Origin: Colwellia sp. C1TZA3
GTDB lineage: Bacteria; Pseudomonadota; Gammaproteobacteria; Enterobacterales; Alteromonadaceae
NCBI RefSeq assembly: GCF_007954265.1
Contig: NZ_VOLS01000024.1
Span: forward strand, 1-60,045
Length of the DNA stretch: 60,045 nt
Direction of reading: 5' to 3'
A program made the position numbers and the translations under genes. This document shows positions 1 through 8,790 of this stretch, in pieces. Below the pieces are notes generated by a model. The model worked only from the letters and a program-made list of their open reading frames with translations, did no database searches and was not told the DNA's origin. The first letter of the stretch is position 1; each line of letters starts with the position of its first letter.

Positions 1-2
1 TT

Positions 3-227
3 ATTTTACTCTTGAGTATGATGGTTCAATTTTACCTCTATTGTGTGGGTAAGGCGGCAGAAACAGCAGGGTATCATCTGCAATTTCAAGCAAACTCTGT
101 AAAAACGAAGCGGGTGTTATCTTATGGTTATTTAGCGTTAAGGGTACTGCAACATAAACGATATTATCTATCGGATAGAATGATACTAAGTGCCATGAAG
201 ACACTTATTCAAGATAGTTTATATTGA
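3..227 (+). pseudogene. C-terminal end of an IS4-like transposase (runs off left edge)
   Basis: This frame is open from the left window edge to a stop at 225-227, so it looks like the end of a gene that starts outside. The tail contains FQANSVKTKRVLS followed by a short helical stretch. That resembles the C-terminus of IS4-family transposases, which often end with a QANT..HRRVLS-type segment after the DDE domain. No catalytic residues lie in the visible part, so whether the element is intact cannot be judged. An open frame on the minus strand (1-204) covers the same DNA but resembles nothing I know. The family call is from memory of the motif and is tentative. Confidence 0.4.
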
Positions 228-350
228 GTAACTTGTGGGGATTCCTCAGACTAAAGTCCGACCTACAAAAAAACTGTCAACGTGAGATTATCAGCCAACA
301 AAAATTATCAGCTGTAGGCCCTTTGCAAACTATGCACTTATGATTTAAAT

Positions 351-833
351 CTAAAGTATTGCAGTGATATCACTAGCAATATCGGCGGGCTTAGTAGCCG
401 AGCTATAACGCTTTATCACTTTACCTTGATTATTAACCAAGAATTTTGTGAAATTCCATTTGATGCTTTTACTGCCCAAAATGCCTGGCGCTGCATTTTT
501 TAGGTGCTGAAATAGCGGATGAGCGCTATCACCATTAACCTCTATTTTACTGAACAGTTCAAAGGAAATGTTAAAGTTAAGATCACAAAACTTTTTAATT
601 TCACTATTTTCAGCTTTTTCTTGTTTGCCAAATTGGTTACAAGGAAAAGCCAGTATTTCTAAACCTTTGTCTTTGTATTGTTGATAGAGTGCTTCTAAAC
701 CTGCGTATTGTGGCGTAAAACCACAAGCACTAGCCGTGTTAACGATCAATAGAGTTTTGCCTTGATATTTAGTAAAATCAACGGCTTCATTTTTATAATT
801 GTTGGCACCAAAGGTGTAAATAGCGTTAGTCAT
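351..833 (-). CDS. Glutathione peroxidase family protein, Cys type
   Basis: This is a 160-residue thioredoxin-fold peroxidase that reduces hydroperoxides with thiols. The peroxidatic residue is Cys37 in NTASACGFT, in the slot where selenium-dependent relatives carry Sec. The rest of the catalytic set is visible as Gln67 in PCNQFGKQ and a Trp-Asn pair in KWNFTKFLV. There is no signal peptide, so it should act in the cytoplasm, like E. coli BtuE. Length is normal for the family and the ATG at 833 is the only sensible start. It stands alone, with its promoter side facing the repeat-rich gap at 834-1488. Although selD is in this window, no selenocysteine is used here. Confidence 0.9.
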   Translation of the reverse strand: MTNAIYTFGANNYKNEAVDFTKYQGKTLLIVNTASACGFTPQYAGLEALYQQYKDKGLEILAFPCNQFGKQEKAENSEIKKFCDLNFNISFELFSKIEVNGDSAHPLFQHLKNAAPGILGSKSIKWNFTKFLVNNQGKVIKRYSSATKPADIASDITAIL

Positions 834-1025
834 AATACTTAACTGGTTGGCTCAATGTAAAAACAGAATAAGGTATATACGTGAAATTAACAAGATTCAC
901 GCGTCAGCACTCTCATCTAGCAAGCAACAATGTTTAATGGATAATATATTTAGTGGATAATGATTTGTAGTAGGCAACAGTATCTAGAACACTGCTGATG
1001 TTTAGAGTTTTTCCGAGCTTGTATT

Positions 1026-1184
1026 ATACCCGTTCCATTAAGTTTGTGATCTTGTTGTGCGCAGGAAAAATAACTCAAGGTAAGACGCTCGATTGAGCAA
1101 TAGCTGGCTATTGGGAGTGAGAGCAACACAGCCTTGAGCTATTTTAACTAGTAAAAGTGAGTAATAACTTAATGGGATTGGTAT
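1026..1184. repeat. Element A, copy 1 (MITE-like)
   Basis: A roughly 160-bp non-coding element begins with TATACCCGTTCCATTAAG and ends with CTTAATGGGATTGGTATTA, giving imperfect terminal inverted repeats. The interior is nearly identical to copies at 51444-51604 (inverted), 54820-54982 and 59920 to the right edge (inverted). There is no ORF, so it would need a transposase in trans. Its right end abuts element B copy 1. Confidence 0.85.
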
Positions 1185-1185
1185 T

Positions 1186-1396
1186 ATACCAATCTCATTA
1201 ATTATCTGATCATTCACCTGGTTAAAACGACCAACTACGGCGTTATTTATTTAATCATTATCGCTGCATGGATGCAGCTTATTAAACAATGCAGGCGCCT
1301 ATTGTCATGAACAACGAGTGATTAAAATAAATGCCTTATATTGGGTCGTTTTTCCTGCGTATAAAGTAGACTACCTAATTGATGAAATTGGTATTA
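1186..1396. repeat. Element B, copy 1 (MITE-like)
   Basis: A roughly 210-bp non-coding element is bounded by TATACCAATCTCATTAATTA and a matching inverted end, TAATTGATGAAATTGGTATTA minus its first base. It carries an inner inverted pair, GGTTAAAACGACC and GGGTCGTTTTTCC, and a stem near ATGCCTTATATT. It lies directly against element A copy 1. Related but diverged copies are at 2591-2756, 55381-55544 and about 59815-59921. Confidence 0.7.
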
Positions 1397-1488
1397 AATA
1401 GCTTATAAAATTTAAAAAAAGACGAAACTTACGCTTAAAGCCACACGTAAAATTTCGCCTGAGCGTTAAAATATCGCTTGATAAGTTA

Positions 1489-2349
1489 TTACAAACGGGT
1501 CAATAAGCTTGAGGTGTCCCAGCGATTACCGCCATTTTGTTGTACATCAGCATAAAATTTATCGACTAGCGCGGTTAATGGCAGGGTAGAACCATTATTT
1601 TTTGCTTCAGTCAGTGCAATATCCAGATCTTTTCTCATCCAATCAACAGCAAAACCAAAATCATATTCGCCTTTTAACATGCTTTTATGGCGGTTATCCA
1701 TTTGCCAAGAGCCAGCAGCGCCTTGACTTATCACTTCAACAACCTGCGCACAATCTAGCCCTGCATTTTGACCAAAATGCAAAGCTTCAGCTAATCCTTG
1801 TATAACCCCAGCGATACAAATTTGGTTCATCATTTTTGCCAACTGCCCGCTGCCGACAGGCCCAAGTAATTTACTAAATTTGGCATAGGATTGCATAGCA
1901 GTTTCAACAGCAGCATATTTTTTTTGTTCGCCGCCGACCATAATTGATAATTGGCCATTAATAGCGCCAGCCTCACCACCTGATACCGGTGCGTCTAGAA
2001 ACCCTAATTTAAGCTTCGCTGCTTGTTGAGCGAGTTCACGGGCAACAGTGGCCGACGCTGTGGTATGGTCAACAAGAATTGCTTTGGCTTTCATGCCTGC
2101 AAATACGCCCTGTGGCCCTAAAATCACTTGGCGTAGGTCATCATCATTACCCACACAAACGAACACAATATCGCTATCCATTACGGCTATAAACGGTGCG
2201 CTAGCCATAGCTCCGCCATATTGTTCTACCCAGTCTTGAGATTTTTGTGTGGTACGATTATAAACGGTTACGTCATAACCCGCTTTTTGCAAATGGCCCG
2301 CCATAGGAAAACCCATAACACCTAAACCAATAAAAGAAACTTTTTTCAT
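1489..2349 (-). CDS. 3-hydroxyisobutyrate dehydrogenase-family (beta-hydroxyacid) oxidoreductase
   Basis: A 286-residue NAD(P)-dependent beta-hydroxyacid dehydrogenase. The N-terminus MKKVSFIGLGVMGFPMAG is the Rossmann dinucleotide-binding motif. Further on are the substrate-binding loop DAPVSGGEAGA and the catalytic-lysine helix GQLAKMMNQ, both hallmarks of the HIBADH/GarR/GlxR group. The frame extends 23 codons further upstream, but the Met at 2349 puts the Rossmann strand at the very start, as is usual, and an AGG lies a suitable distance before it. The substrate (3-hydroxyisobutyrate, tartronate semialdehyde or another small hydroxyacid) cannot be read from sequence. Neighbours are unrelated and it appears monocistronic. 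Confidence 0.85.
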   Translation of the reverse strand: MKKVSFIGLGVMGFPMAGHLQKAGYDVTVYNRTTQKSQDWVEQYGGAMASAPFIAVMDSDIVFVCVGNDDDLRQVILGPQGVFAGMKAKAILVDHTTASATVARELAQQAAKLKLGFLDAPVSGGEAGAINGQLSIMVGGEQKKYAAVETAMQSYAKFSKLLGPVGSGQLAKMMNQICIAGVIQGLAEALHFGQNAGLDCAQVVEVISQGAAGSWQMDNRHKSMLKGEYDFGFAVDWMRKDLDIALTEAKNNGSTLPLTALVDKFYADVQQNGGNRWDTSSLLTRL

Positions 2350-2590
2350 GCTTTTCAACCTATTAAAATTAAATTTGTTAACGTTTATAGCCGATATAAA
2401 GTGATTAGCTTCAGCCAATAGCCGTGAGTTGTTATTAAGCTAACCAAAATTTTGGCTAGCTTTAAACACATTAAATATCAGTAAAAGTAAGTTGCTTTTT
2501 TAAAAGCATTCATTGCAACTTTAGTAATGAATACCGAGTAAATAATAAGCAGTAAAGCGTTTATATAAGCATTAAATTATTTTTATGAAT

Positions 2591-2756
2591 TAATACCAAG
2601 CACACTAATTTTATGAGCACCTCACTTGGTTAAAACAAGCCACTACTGGGTTATTTATCTAATCATCAGCACAAGGCGTTATTAAAATAAACGCCTTGAA
2701 TTTGGCTGTTTTTCCTGGGCCTAAACTAGGCCAGCTAATGAATTAAGCAGGTATAA
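2591..2756. repeat. Element B, copy 2 (diverged)
   Basis: This occupies most of the gap between the dehydrogenase and exonuclease I. It starts TAATACCAAGCACACTAATT and ends AATTAAGCAGGTATAA. The internal GGTTAAAACAAGCC and GGCTGTTTTTCC stretches match the inner arms of element B copy 1. It is more decayed than copy 1. Confidence 0.55.
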
Positions 2757-2771
2757 TCAATTCAACAAATA

Positions 2772-4247
2772 TTATTTGTTGATATATTCAAATAAGGCTT
2801 TTAATAACTGCATTTTTTCGGTGTTGTTTTCATATTCAAAGGCCAAGTTTTCTAACTTCATCATATACTCATCAGCGCTTAATAAACCTTTCATGCCATG
2901 CTGAAGACGATCTTGACAATGTGCCTGCCACTTTTGTTGTTCGCCGTCGTCCAAGGTATAAGGGAAGTTACGCGCCCGATAACTAAACAACAGGGTATTT
3001 AGTCGCTCATCTTGAAATTGAAAAGGGTGTGTGCCCAATTGCTCTGGCGCTAGTTGGTGCAATATGTCCATTTGCGCTTTATCGCTATGCGAGAAAAACT
3101 TTCCACCATATAAGGCAAACTCAGCTTCTACCGGTTCATCATCAAAGTCATTACTGGCAAAAACATCAGTTAATTTATCTCTAAGCTCAGTATATTGCTT
3201 AAGCCTTTTTAGGTTCTCTAAGCAAAGTTCGCGAGGGATACCTAAACGTTCAGCATTTTCAGGTAACAAGGTTTTGGCTGGCGCCACGATAGGGCATTTA
3301 TTTAAGTGAATTAACTTAATGGGGATCGGTAATTCATCTTCTGCTAATTCGTCATAACGGGTATATAAACGTGCTTTTATCTCGGCACTAGAAAGCTCAA
3401 ATAACGGCGACGGATCGCGCGCTAAATCTACCGTTATTACCGCATTTTTATTAATAGGGTGATAGCAAATCGGTGCAAACCAGCTAGTGCAACCATGCAC
3501 AGATGAAACCTTACTTGAGGTATGAACAATAGGCGTCATGTGGTAAACATCGATTAGCTCAGCCACTTGCTTTTTGTGCTTCAAATTAAAGATAAAGTCA
3601 TATAACTTTGGCTGCTTTTCTTTAATCAGCTTTGCCATAGCGATAGTGGCATATACGTCACTCATCGCATCATGCGCGCCTTCATGGTCAATACCGTTAG
3701 CTTTTGTTAGCAGCTCTAAACGAAAACTGACCACTTGTTCACCATCGCGTTCAACCGTTGGCCATTCAATACCTTCAGGGCGCAATGCATAGCAAGCGCG
3801 CACCATATCGATAATGTCCCAGCGGCTATTACCATTTTGCCACTCACGTGCGTAAGGGTCGTAAAAGTTACGATAGAGTAAGTAGCGAGTTACCTCGTCG
3901 TCAAAGCGAATACTGTTATAGCCGGCTACACAAGTATTAGGTTGTGAAAATAGCCCATGAATACGGTCAGCAAACTCAGCTTCACTTAAGCCTTCTCGCA
4001 AAGCTTTTTGCGGGGTAATACCGGTAACTAAACAGGCTTCAGGCTGCGGCAGATAATCGGGCGGCGGCGAGCAATAAAACATTTCAGGCTCACCAATAAT
4101 ATTCAAATCTAGATCTGTGCGAATACCGGCAAACTGAGATGGTTTGTCAAATTTTGGTGATACACCCCAAGTCTCATAATCGTGCCAAAGGATTGATGCT
4201 TGCTCTGTGGGGTTTTTAGATGAAGAGTTATGTTTCATTTTATCCAT
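2772..4247 (-). CDS. sbcB: Exodeoxyribonuclease I
   Basis: A single-strand 3'-5' exonuclease acting in recombination and mismatch repair. The DEDDh core is visible: the first acidic pair in ILWHDYETWG, the second Asp in NSIRFDDEVTRYLLYRNFYDPY, and HEGAHDAMSDVYAT with the His and the final Asp. The C-terminal SH3-like and helical regions typical of ExoI follow, and total length (about 490) fits the family. An upstream TTG at 4256 extends the frame by three codons. I prefer the ATG at 4247; the ATG at 4238 is also possible, because no strong ribosome site separates them. It lies just upstream of a decayed restriction gene but is itself intact. Confidence 0.92.
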   Translation of the reverse strand: MDKMKHNSSSKNPTEQASILWHDYETWGVSPKFDKPSQFAGIRTDLDLNIIGEPEMFYCSPPPDYLPQPEACLVTGITPQKALREGLSEAEFADRIHGLFSQPNTCVAGYNSIRFDDEVTRYLLYRNFYDPYAREWQNGNSRWDIIDMVRACYALRPEGIEWPTVERDGEQVVSFRLELLTKANGIDHEGAHDAMSDVYATIAMAKLIKEKQPKLYDFIFNLKHKKQVAELIDVYHMTPIVHTSSKVSSVHGCTSWFAPICYHPINKNAVITVDLARDPSPLFELSSAEIKARLYTRYDELAEDELPIPIKLIHLNKCPIVAPAKTLLPENAERLGIPRELCLENLKRLKQYTELRDKLTDVFASNDFDDEPVEAEFALYGGKFFSHSDKAQMDILHQLAPEQLGTHPFQFQDERLNTLLFSYRARNFPYTLDDGEQQKWQAHCQDRLQHGMKGLLSADEYMMKLENLAFEYENNTEKMQLLKALFEYINK

Positions 4248-4569
4248 GTAAAACAACTTGTTGAGTTATGATTGATCACTTTAGTGTGTTTTTATATTTA
4301 ATTCTTAGGAGCTGTTTAATATTGCTTTTATAAGCAATTTTATAATAGTAAAGCTGTTCCTAAGCAATTAATACTAGGTCACTTTTCAAATCTGACTTTA
4401 GCACAGGCAATAGATAATATCTCACAATTACGCAGGCTGATAAATGATGGAAATAACCTATTACTGAACTTAAAAAAATTTATGCACCAACATATACTTA
4501 ACTTTACTCATAATGTAGTGGCACAGTATATTAAGTGTATGGAATAAGGTAAGAGGTATAGGGATATAA

Positions 4570-4871
4570 ATGCAGGAATTTACTGGTAATTTTGAGTTCT
4601 TAAAGCATCATGACGAGTTGTTATTTCGTTTAGCTGAAACTGCTGAACGTTGTTTGCCTCAAATCCCAATACGTCTTTAATCAAAATGCACCATTTAGGT
4701 GAAGCGCTGGCGCAAAATATTGCAGCACGTGTTGGTGTGGAATACGGTAAACATGTAAAGCAAATTAATTTGCTGAATGATTTAAAATCCCCCCTTAAAC
4801 TTGCTGACAATGTTAAAGACGCCTTTTATACCATCGGTAAATTGAGCAATGTTGCTAATCATGAATTCTGA
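4570..4871 (+). pseudogene. N-terminal remnant of a type I restriction enzyme R subunit (HsdR), frameshifted
   Basis: Two overlapping frames together encode the start of an HsdR-like protein. The first begins at ATG 4570 (MQEFTGNFEFLKHHDELLF), and after a one-base frame change near 4647-4655 the second continues FASNPNTSLIKMHHLGEALA and on to KLSNVANHEF. This matches the N-terminal DUF4145-type region of type I R subunits, which normally run beyond 900 residues with helicase motors. Only about 100 residues remain. The frame stops exactly where an IS3-type end begins at 4869. No hsdM or hsdS is present. It is a relic of an earlier restriction system at the edge of the present defence island. 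Confidence 0.7.
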
Positions 4872-5010
4872 CCTGGTCAACTAAATTCAGCCCCCCCAGT
4901 TAAGCGGCTTTTTTCAGTTTCATTATTTCAATTTCGTATGCATTTGGGCTTTGGTAACCCAGATAAGAATGCAAGCGGTGGCTGTTATAAAACATGTCAA
5001 TAATGTAGGT
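4869..5010 (-). mobile_element. IS3-family remnant (end of orfB transposase and one terminus)
   Basis: On the minus strand the codons from about 5007 down to the stop at 4900-4902 read DMFYNSHRLHSYLGYQSPNA followed by YEIEIMKLKKAA and stop. This is the characteristic C-terminus of IS3-family OrfB integrases. The sequence TGACCTGGTCAACTAAATT at 4869 fits an IS3-type terminal repeat just beyond the stop codon. Everything upstream in the transposase is missing, so the element is dead. It truncates the HsdR remnant. Confidence 0.8.
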
Positions 5011-5015
5011 CTGAA

Positions 5016-5054
5016 AAAATGCACCTGTAACAAAATCTGTTACAGGTGCATTTT
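5016..5054. terminator. Strong bidirectional hairpin terminator
   Basis: A perfect 17-bp stem (AAAATGCACCTGTAACA and its complement) has a 5-base loop. On the minus strand the stem is followed by a T run, so it can end transcription of the lipoprotein gene at 5110-6630. A second, imperfect GC-containing hairpin followed by TATTTTTT on the minus strand lies at about 5064-5090. Confidence 0.75.
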
Positions 5055-5109
5055 ACTTAACATAAAAAATACAGCCCCTCTTAAGAGGCTTTCAGCTGCT
5101 GCTTTTTCT

Positions 5110-6630
5110 TTATTCCGTGCAATCAACTAAGCTCGATTCACCAGCCGTCCATGTACCACAAAGCTTACTATTTGTACCGTCAGCATAGTATGTAGTAACT
5201 GTGTAGTTATCATCGATATCATGCACCTTAACCGTTTGTTCAGCGCCCACAAATGAGTTATTTAAACGAGACCAGTAATCAGAACCATAACTTTCTTCCG
5301 AAGAGTAGTCAGGGCTAATAAACGAGAGAGAGTTCACCAGCCACTCAGCGCTTATAGTTGATAAATCACCACCAATACCCGCTATTTCAGAAATGTTGTT
5401 GATATTGCCTTCGTAGAATGAAAGCGACACTTTGTTTTCTGGTGTATTAGAACCATCAGTAAATAAGTCAGCAACAATAAATGTTTGTGAAACGTTATGT
5501 TCTGCATGTTTTATGCTATTACAATCACCCCAATTCCAGTCACTTGAACTGTAAGATGAGTAAACGTTATTACTAACGGCATATTCTCTGTAATTAACCA
5601 CAGCTGCATACCTATCATTTACACTACAGGTCATTACTTGATTGTTAGGAGCCCAATTATCGACTGGAGATAACTGCACCATACGCTCAAGTTCAATCCC
5701 TTGTTGATTGGTGGTCTTCTGGCTAACCCTCTCATAAGTTGCTTCACGAGTAGTTAAGTCATACGACATAAGATTGGTTACGTATGAAAAGTTACCGTTA
5801 CGTGGCTGGATGAACTCCTTACGTAACCAATACGCATTTTGTTCGTCATAAATAGCTACTGTTTCATCAATAAGCTGTAAATAGAATTCAACATATTTAA
5901 AATCAGCGGTCGAGTTAGCTGCCTCCAACTCTAGAGTATCAGAGTACGAGGCTTGCAAACCGGGAACAAGTGCTTGTGCTAAACCATGAAGTGAATCATT
6001 ACCCTCGGCTACATAATCACTATAAAGCACCTCCACAGTAATATTGTAACGACGAGCTACTCGTATTTCCTGCTCAGTTAGGCGATCAACAATATTCTCA
6101 CGCAAATCCTGATTAGCTAAAATTTTATCACAACTAAGTTCAGCACTTACAGCAGTTAGTTCTTGCTCAACTGATTTCCAAACAATAGAAGTCAGCGGTG
6201 TTAAGTTTATAATATCTTCATCAGTAGTTAACGTGAACTGAGGAGCAGACACCATGTCATACGCTTCTGTTATAGGTGTGTCAGGATAATCCAAGTCGAT
6301 AGCACCTACGGGTACGTGTGTAATAACAGGCACATACTTCGCACACTGCTGGTATTCAGTCGTAATATCTAAAATATAGCCACCTTCTGAATCCGTAGTC
6401 GTTGAAGGTTCGTCAGTATCTAACTCACCACTAAAGTTAATATCTAAGTAAACAGTGGCTCCAGCAATATACCCATCTATGACTTTACCTGTGATTGACA
6501 TAGGTGGTGAGGTTGTTGGGGTTGATGCCGACTCAGCGCTAGAGCTGCTTCCATCTCCACCGCCACCACCACAAGCTGTAAGCGCTGTACTGATAAGTGT
6601 TGCGATTAGTGCTTTCGTGTAATTTTTCAT
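5110..6630 (-). CDS. Predicted outer-membrane lipoprotein, function unknown
   Basis: A 506-residue protein with a lipoprotein signal peptide: MKNYTKALIATLISTALTAC, lipobox LTAC with lipidated Cys20. A flexible GGGGGDGSSSS linker follows. Residues about 45-130 (SITGKVIDGYIAGATVYLD) look like a carboxypeptidase-regulatory or SdrD-B-type beta domain, common in Alteromonadales surface lipoproteins. The rest is rich in Asp, Ser, Tyr and Asn and has no motif I recognise. AAGGAAT upstream of the ATG at 6630 is a good ribosome site. It stands alone between the IS3 remnant and the defence island, and could be old chromosomal content or island cargo. Confidence 0.75.
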   Translation of the reverse strand: MKNYTKALIATLISTALTACGGGGGDGSSSSAESASTPTTSPPMSITGKVIDGYIAGATVYLDINFSGELDTDEPSTTTDSEGGYILDITTEYQQCAKYVPVITHVPVGAIDLDYPDTPITEAYDMVSAPQFTLTTDEDIINLTPLTSIVWKSVEQELTAVSAELSCDKILANQDLRENIVDRLTEQEIRVARRYNITVEVLYSDYVAEGNDSLHGLAQALVPGLQASYSDTLELEAANSTADFKYVEFYLQLIDETVAIYDEQNAYWLRKEFIQPRNGNFSYVTNLMSYDLTTREATYERVSQKTTNQQGIELERMVQLSPVDNWAPNNQVMTCSVNDRYAAVVNYREYAVSNNVYSSYSSSDWNWGDCNSIKHAEHNVSQTFIVADLFTDGSNTPENKVSLSFYEGNINNISEIAGIGGDLSTISAEWLVNSLSFISPDYSSEESYGSDYWSRLNNSFVGAEQTVKVHDIDDNYTVTTYYADGTNSKLCGTWTAGESSLVDCTE

Positions 6631-7433
6631 ACTTATTCCTTTTTTATTGTATGATACTGCAATTAACTAAATTCGACTTAAATTAAGTATTTATTTCAAC
6701 CATTTAATTAAAGTATCACGTTAATTCATTTTTAGTTAATTAACATTTTATTTAGTCGAAATTTTATAATATTTATTATTGGATTTTAGATAATAAAACA
6801 TGCGCCTTAAGGTCATTAGGTTGTAGGTCGCTTAAGTGATACTGGCTTCTTTTTCGCTGAGACTAAATTATAAAAGTATTTTTTTATACATTTTGTTTGT
6901 TATAAACTAACAAAATAAGGAATAATAAATCAGCATATTAAATTACTTTTCAGCCGATGTGCTAACTCAAGGTCAACAAGAGTTGTTAGTAGAATTAGCA
7001 TGTTTTGCAAAAACAGCTTAAGCCAGAAAAACAAGTAGAGACTAATCTTATAAGAGATTTCGAAAATTTTGGACGTCGTTATTATTGGAATATAAATATT
7101 TAACATTGACCAGGCTATATAATAGGTCTGTACAAATAATTACAGATATTAAAATATAAATGCGGCATCATGCCTAAAGAGCCAACTTAATTAATATTAA
7201 TATTAATATTTATAATTTACATTTAGTTAGCTAGAGTTTAACCCTGCTTTGTCATTAATCTTTTTTACAGACAAGCGCAGCATGGATGAAGTTGCATGTA
7301 TTAGCATGTATATAGGATGTTGTAATCGATGCCAAAATTTTATAAGGTGAAAATCGTGTTATTCTATATCCTAAAGTTTATCTACTGATTCTAAGTAATC
7401 GACAGATATGTTATTAATACAACGAAAAAACAA
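6631..7433. other. About 800-bp gap, mostly non-coding, strongly A+T-rich
   Basis: No complete gene was found. The left part holds the promoter of the lipoprotein and the right part that of sspA. Short decayed coding fragments are suggested: a stretch at about 6946-7021 reads FSADVLTQGQQELLVELACF on the plus strand and stops, and one at about 7025-7100 reads ETNLIRDFENFGRRYYWNIN. I cannot assign either. TTAATATTAATATTAATA repeats lie near 7190-7210. The gap marks the left border of the island. Confidence 0.5.
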
Positions 7434-8564
7434 ATGATTTATTTAGATACCGCAGCATCTTATCCTATTTTATCTGAAGTGAGATTAGCATTATCAGAAG
7501 CTTTTGAGTCAATGTATGCAAATTCAGCCTCTAACCACTTTTTGGGAGAGAAAGTCTCTCATGAAATTAATGTAGTTAGAGAGCAATTAGCTGATGAAAT
7601 TGGTGCATATCCAAGTGAAATTATATTTACTAGCGGTGCTACAGAATCTAATAATATTGCCTTTAAAAGCTTCCTTTTAGGTGCAGAAATACCAACAGAT
7701 AAAAAACATATCGTAACTACAGAGATTGAGCATAAATGTATTTTTTCTATTTGTGATTACTTAAAATCCTTGGGTTACGAAATTACTTATGTAAAGCCAA
7801 ATAAATGTGGGACTATTGACGTTGATTCTATAGTGAATGCCATAAGGCTAGATACCGCTTTAGTTTCTGTAATGCACGTAAATAATGAGTTGGGTACAAT
7901 TAATCCAATTGCTGAAATAGGTAAAGTTTGTTTCAATGCTGGCGTCTTATTTCATAGTGATGCGGCTCAAAGTTTCAAAAAGATTGATATAGATGTAGAC
8001 GATTTAAATGTGGATATAATGTCTTTCTCTGCTCATAAAATTGGTGGTCCTAAAGGAATTGGAGCCATCTATATCCGTGATTTACGTAAAAAGCATTTGA
8101 TACCTGTAATTCACGGTGCTGGTCAAGAAGATGGTTTACGTGGTGGTACTGTTGCAGCACCTTTGATTATTGGCTTTGGTAAAGCAATTGAAATTTTTTC
8201 GAACTACTATGAAAAATTTAAATTACTCCAAATAAGATCCTATTTATTAGAACAATTGAATCTTAATGAAATTAAATATCAAATTAATGGTTCTGAATTA
8301 GCTCTAGAAAGTTGTGTGTCATTAACCTTGCCTAATACTAATATCGAAGTGTTGGTGAGAAAAAATGAAAATGAATTATGTTTAGCTCAAGGTTCAGCTT
8401 GTTCTTCAAAGGAGATAGAACCTTCACATGTTTTAATTGCATTAGGTCTAGATCGAGAATTAGCTGATCATACATTTAGGGTCAGCTTTTCTTTAGATAT
8501 ATCAACCAATGAACTAGATTTTTTTATTGCCGAAATATCTGAAGCAACAACCAATAAAATTTAA
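7434..8564 (+). CDS. sspA: Cysteine desulfurase of the DNA phosphorothioation system (SspA/DndA type)
   Basis: A 376-residue class V aminotransferase-fold enzyme that takes sulfur from cysteine as a protein persulfide. The PLP lysine is Lys202 in SFSAHKIGGPKG. HSDAAQS at 174-180 contacts the cofactor. The sulfur-accepting Cys323 lies in AQGSACSSKE. TSGATESNN at 66-74 is the phosphate-binding loop. Housekeeping IscS has the same fold, but there are no isc or suf genes here and the gene lies beside sspBCD, so it is read as the sulfur donor for DNA phosphorothioation. It is unusual in facing sspD tail to tail instead of leading an sspABCD operon. The ribosome site before the ATG is weak. Confidence 0.85.
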   Translation: MIYLDTAASYPILSEVRLALSEAFESMYANSASNHFLGEKVSHEINVVREQLADEIGAYPSEIIFTSGATESNNIAFKSFLLGAEIPTDKKHIVTTEIEHKCIFSICDYLKSLGYEITYVKPNKCGTIDVDSIVNAIRLDTALVSVMHVNNELGTINPIAEIGKVCFNAGVLFHSDAAQSFKKIDIDVDDLNVDIMSFSAHKIGGPKGIGAIYIRDLRKKHLIPVIHGAGQEDGLRGGTVAAPLIIGFGKAIEIFSNYYEKFKLLQIRSYLLEQLNLNEIKYQINGSELALESCVSLTLPNTNIEVLVRKNENELCLAQGSACSSKEIEPSHVLIALGLDRELADHTFRVSFSLDISTNELDFFIAEISEATTNKI

Positions 8565-8752
8565 TTATTTACTTAATGTCTTGATAATTAAAAGTTTCTA
8601 GTTCTCATTTCGATGTATGCTTCTGTGATAAACCAATAGGAATATTTAACGTCTCTTTTTATTACTGGGTTAAGGTTTACTACAACTTTTTAATTCTATT
8701 TTCATTAGACTTTCTATTATCAGAGGTTGATAAGTTAGTTGAGGTCATAAAA

Positions 8753-8772
8753 AAGCGACTTAAAAGTCGCTT
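8753..8772 (-). terminator. Terminator of the sspBCD operon
   Basis: The palindrome AAGCGACTTAAAAGTCGCTT is followed on the minus strand by TTTTTTATG. It sits 19 bp past the end of sspD, between the convergent sspA and sspBCD units, as a classical intrinsic terminator. Confidence 0.85.
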
Positions 8773-8790
8773 AATTTAGAACAAAATATA

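Noticed and set aside
1-204. Open frame on the minus strand at the left edge
   Set aside because: It overlaps the plus-strand transposase tail, has no recognisable family, and its composition looks like a shadow of the plus frame.
351-833. Selenoprotein glutathione peroxidase
   Set aside because: The active-site codon is Cys and there is no in-frame TGA; selD here serves mnmH.
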